A stretch of 64,000 nt of DNA from Dolomitihabitans soli (GTDB taxonomy: Bacteria > Actinomycetota > Actinomycetes > Streptosporangiales > Streptosporangiaceae), in the NCBI RefSeq assembly GCF_022213955.1, contig NZ_JAKNTW010000023.1, positions 1-64,000 of the forward strand, written 5' to 3'. Shown here in pieces: positions 61,545 through 64,000 of the stretch; the stretch's first letter is position 1; each line of letters opens with the position of its first letter. Under the pieces are notes generated by a model that did no database searches, was not told the DNA's origin, and saw only the letters and a list, made by a program, of their open reading frames with translations. Both the position numbers and the translations under genes were made by a program.

Positions 61545-62168
61545 GTGATCTCGGTGAACATGACGCCTGTTCCGCCCAGCACGCTCGTGGCCTACCGCGA
61601 CGACGGCGCGCTCTCCCGCAGCATGGGGATGATCGTGGCGGGCCAGCTCCCGCCGCTGCCTCCCGCGCTGGCCGGGGCGTTCGTGACGGCCATCCTGCTG
61701 GCGGTCGGCGTGGCCGGCTCCCAAGGGCTGGCGGTGTTCGCGCCGGCCGTCGCGCTGCTGCTGGCCGGCCCCGGCAGCTCCCACCGGCACGACGGGCGGC
61801 TCGACTGGCTGGTGCCGCCCACCCTGCGTCTCACCGAGTACGGCTTCATCGCCTCGGTCGGGTTCGCCCGCGAGGTCCCGCCCGCGTTGATCGCCCTGTT
61901 GCTGGGCGCGATGGTCTTCCACCACTACGACATCGTCTACCGGCTCCGTCAGCACGTCTATCCGCCGCCCTGGCTGGCCACCTCGGGGCTCGGGTGGGAG
62001 GGGCGGATGCTGCTGGTCGCCCTCGGCGGGCTGGTGGGCTGGGTGACGGCGGTGTTCGTGTTGCTCGGGCTCTATCTTTGGGGTCTGTTCCTGTGGGAGA
62101 GCGTCACCTGCTGGCTGGTGGCTCCCCGTACGGGGGTCGACACCGCCGAGGCGGACGCCGCCGATTAA
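61545..62168 (+). CDS. DUF5941-like membrane protein
   Basis: A 207-residue protein with about five hydrophobic helices. TLVAYRDDGALSRSMGMIVAGQLPPLPPALAG and FHHYDIVYRLRQHVYPPPWLA are the recognisable blocks, which I associate with the DUF5941 family found fused to or beside CDP-alcohol phosphotransferases in actinobacteria (recalled). GTG 61545 fits best behind GGGAGA; several in-frame GTGs and ATG 61560 are possible. Likely a membrane component of the same pathway. Confidence 0.7.
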   Translation: MISVNMTPVPPSTLVAYRDDGALSRSMGMIVAGQLPPLPPALAGAFVTAILLAVGVAGSQGLAVFAPAVALLLAGPGSSHRHDGRLDWLVPPTLRLTEYGFIASVGFAREVPPALIALLLGAMVFHHYDIVYRLRQHVYPPPWLATSGLGWEGRMLLVALGGLVGWVTAVFVLLGLYLWGLFLWESVTCWLVAPRTGVDTAEADAAD

Positions 62169-62267
62169 CGGCGGGTGGTGCGCTCGCCAACGGGCGATTA
62201 CACGATCAGGGCCGGAATGGAACTAACCTTTGGGCCTACGAAGTCACGCTCGGATGAGGAGTGTACG

Positions 62268-63002
62268 TTGCTGGGAATGGTGCTGGCCGCCGGGGCCGGA
62301 CGACGGTTGCGGCCCTACACCGACACGCTGCCCAAGGCACTCGTGCCGGTCGACGGAGACACCACGATCATGGACATCTCGCTGCGCAACCTGGCAGCCG
62401 TGGATCTCCGTGAGGTGGTGGTCATCGTCGGTTACGCGGCGCAGGCCGTACATGATCGGAAGGCCGAGTTGGAGCGTCGGCACGGGGTGAAGCTGATCCT
62501 CGTGCACAACGACAAGGCCGAGGAATGGAACAACGCCTACTCCCTGTGGTGCGCGCGCGACTATTTCGCGCAGGGGGCGTTGCTCGTCAACGGTGACACC
62601 GTGCATCCGGTGTCTGTGGAGGAGACGCTGCTCCAGGCGCCCGCCGACACCGACATGCTGCTGGCCGTCGACGACGTCAAGTCGCTGGCGGACGAGGAGA
62701 TGAAGGTCACCCTGTCGCCCGAGGGCGACCTGCGGCGGATCACCAAGCTGATGGACCCGGCGGAGGCCGCCGGCGAATACATCGGGGCCACCCTGATCCG
62801 TCCGGGTGCGGCCGAGCGGCTGGCCGGGGCCCTGCAGACGACCTTCGAGCGCGACCCGCAGCTCTACTACGAGGACGGCTACGCCGAGATGGTCGCGCGT
62901 GGCGAGCGGATCGCCGTCGCCCCCATCGGCAAGGTCGAGTGGGTCGAGGTCGACAACCACGACGACCTGGCCAAGGCCAGGGAGATTGCATGCCGATACT
63001 AG
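62268..63002 (+). CDS. Sugar-phosphate/choline-phosphate nucleotidyltransferase-like protein
   Basis: A 244-residue NTP transferase. GMVLAAGAGRRLRPYTDTLPKALVPV is the NTP-binding loop with metal and phosphate lysines; HNDKAEEWNNAYSLWCARDY resembles LicC-type phosphocholine cytidylyltransferases (N-N-x-Y-S-L), and LLVNGDTVHP holds the metal aspartate. TTG 62268 with GAGGAG six bases upstream is the most convincing start; ATG 62277 is possible. It overlaps the next gene by 13 bases. It would activate a phospho-alcohol or sugar phosphate with CTP. Confidence 0.85.
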   Translation: MLGMVLAAGAGRRLRPYTDTLPKALVPVDGDTTIMDISLRNLAAVDLREVVVIVGYAAQAVHDRKAELERRHGVKLILVHNDKAEEWNNAYSLWCARDYFAQGALLVNGDTVHPVSVEETLLQAPADTDMLLAVDDVKSLADEEMKVTLSPEGDLRRITKLMDPAEAAGEYIGATLIRPGAAERLAGALQTTFERDPQLYYEDGYAEMVARGERIAVAPIGKVEWVEVDNHDDLAKAREIACRY

Positions 63003-64000
63003 CCAGGATGCTGCCGGCGCCCCTGATGATGGATGTGCGCAGGGGCGCCATCGCGCAGCTCGGCTCGCTGCTCGCCGACAGCCGGGTGGCGACGTCCGGC
63101 CGGGTCGCCGTGGCGGTCGGGGCGTCACAGGGTGACAAGATCGCCTCGGTCATCGCCCCTTCGCTGGGCGAGGCGCAGGTCTTCCGGGTGCTGGACGGGT
63201 CGGTCGACGCGGCGGTCTCGCTCGGCGCCGACCTGCGCAAGGGCGCCTACGAGGCGGTCGTCGGCATCGGCGGTGGCAAGACCATCGACGCGACCAAGTA
63301 CGCCGCCTCGCTGGCCGGCATCCCGATGGTCGCGATCGCCACCAACCTGTCGCACGACGGGATCTGCTCGCCGGTGGCCTCGCTGGTCCACGACGGCGGC
63401 AAAGGGTCCTTCGGGGTGCCGATGCCGCTGGCCATCATGGTCGATCTCGACTTCGTGCACGACGCGCCGCCCGCGCTCGTCCGTTCGGGCGTGGGCGACG
63501 TGGTGAGCAACCTGTCGGCGATCGACGACTGGCAACTCGGCGCGGCCGAGCGCGGCGAGCCCATCGACGGCCTCGCCTGTTCGATGGCCCGCATCGCGGC
63601 GGAGGCGGTGGTCGGCAGGACCGACTCCATCGAATCCGATGATTTCTTGACCGTTCTGGCCGAGTGCTTGATTCTTTCTGGCATGTCGATGGTCATCGCC
63701 GGGTCATCCCGGCCCTCCAGTGGCGGCGACCATGAGATCCTGCATGCCGTGGATCAGCTTTATCCAGGCACTTCCAATCACGGCGAGCTAGCCGGCATCG
63801 GCGCCGCCTTCTGCTTCTTCCTCAGGGAGGACCCCAAACGGCTCGATCAGGTGGTCTCCTGTCTACGCCGCCATGAGCTGCCCGTCACGCCGGGTGACAT
63901 CGGCTTGAGCACCGAGCAGTTCACCGAGGCGGTCATGCTCGCGCCCTCCACGCGGCCCGGCCGCTACACGATTCTGGAGCACCTCCGCCTGTCCGCGACC
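62990..64000 (+). CDS. Iron-containing alcohol dehydrogenase, sn-glycerol-1-phosphate dehydrogenase (AraM)-like, 3' end missing
   Basis: At least 337 residues, open to the end of the window. VVGIGGGKTIDATKYAASLAG is the NAD-binding signature, ATNLSHDGICSPVASL follows, and RPSSGGDHEILHAVD plus TSNHGELAGIGAAF give the metal-binding Asp/His set of the G1P dehydrogenase/AraM group within the dehydroquinate synthase-like superfamily. The start ATG 62990 lies inside the nucleotidyltransferase gene. Such enzymes reduce dihydroxyacetone phosphate to glycerol-1-phosphate, the archaeal stereoisomer. This fits production of an unusual polyol phosphate for the neighbouring transferases. Confidence 0.85.
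   Translation, partial: MPILARMLPAPLMMDVRRGAIAQLGSLLADSRVATSGRVAVAVGASQGDKIASVIAPSLGEAQVFRVLDGSVDAAVSLGADLRKGAYEAVVGIGGGKTIDATKYAASLAGIPMVAIATNLSHDGICSPVASLVHDGGKGSFGVPMPLAIMVDLDFVHDAPPALVRSGVGDVVSNLSAIDDWQLGAAERGEPIDGLACSMARIAAEAVVGRTDSIESDDFLTVLAECLILSGMSMVIAGSSRPSSGGDHEILHAVDQLYPGTSNHGELAGIGAAFCFFLREDPKRLDQVVSCLRRHELPVTPGDIGLSTEQFTEAVMLAPSTRPGRYTILEHLRLSAT

Overview
The window is very GC-rich, with dense GTG/TTG starts and many ATGA/GTGA overlaps. It carries a mycothiol-dependent formaldehyde dehydrogenase, a three-part acyl-CoA carboxylase with an epsilon subunit, WXG100/EccC genes, an IdeR-type iron box and a Gram-positive Tad pilus locus. Together these point to a filamentous actinomycete. 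Streptosporangiales-like is my best guess, but that is inference. The window reads as chromosome: I see no IS element, integrase, phage gene, CRISPR array, rRNA or tRNA.

Layout. 1-0.3 kb: 5' end of a biotin carboxylase gene (minus). 0.6-5.4 kb: an orphan WXG100 gene facing a 1,502-residue FHA/EssC-like type VII ATPase. 5.8-16.5 kb: a tightly overlapping Tad/Flp operon (CpaB, a CpaE-like protein, CpaF, TadB, TadC, Flp pilin, three TadE/G-like pseudopilins). It runs on into a large membrane LysM-BTAD protein, a lipoprotein and a secreted protein. 16.7-19.0 kb: alkylation repair pair (Ada-AlkA fusion and Ogt). 19.0-22.3 kb: an 83-bp tandem repeat array, a NYN-domain protein, and acyl-CoA carboxylase epsilon and beta. 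22.4-27.5 kb: two-gene ABC exporter and PEP carboxylase, closed by a strong bidirectional terminator. 27.5-33.2 kb: Ser/Thr kinase, GNAT enzyme, an FAD oxidoreductase coupled to an ECF41-type sigma factor, and a divergent cupin/TetR pair with two visible operators. 33.2-37.1 kb: FdhD, a YdeP-like molybdoenzyme and biotin ligase. 37.1-43.4 kb: PH-domain protein, class III adenylate cyclase, mscR plus MBL hydrolase, IdeR-controlled bfd-bfr, and a two-component system. 43.4-50.8 kb: GtrA, ABC pair, purK-purE, ugd and an acyl-CoA dehydrogenase. 50.8-52.8 kb: a scarred interval with a GT39-like membrane protein between gene remnants. 52.8-56.1 kb: AraC regulator head-to-head with a DinB/MST-like gene, an ECF sigma/membrane protein pair, and a cold-shock gene with a long leader. 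56.2-64 kb: cell-envelope region with STAS, LCP ligase, GT2, an IspD/TarI-like cytidylyltransferase, a CDP-alcohol phosphotransferase, a DUF5941-like membrane protein, a sugar-nucleotidyltransferase-like enzyme and a glycerol-1-phosphate dehydrogenase-like enzyme cut by the window end.

How the genes work together. The Tad operon should make a surface pilus, and its neighbour may form a reduced WXG100 export module. Biotin carboxylase, beta, epsilon and biotin ligase serve malonyl/methylmalonyl-CoA formation, while PEP carboxylase refills oxaloacetate. The last block has the enzyme classes expected for making and polymerising CDP-activated polyol phosphates at the membrane, next to an LCP ligase that could attach the product to peptidoglycan. 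I consider this the best candidate for an undescribed pathway. Three separate non-coding, GC-rich repeat arrays (16.4-16.7, 19.2-19.5 and 47.9-48.2 kb) sit exactly at gene ends and are not explained by any gene.
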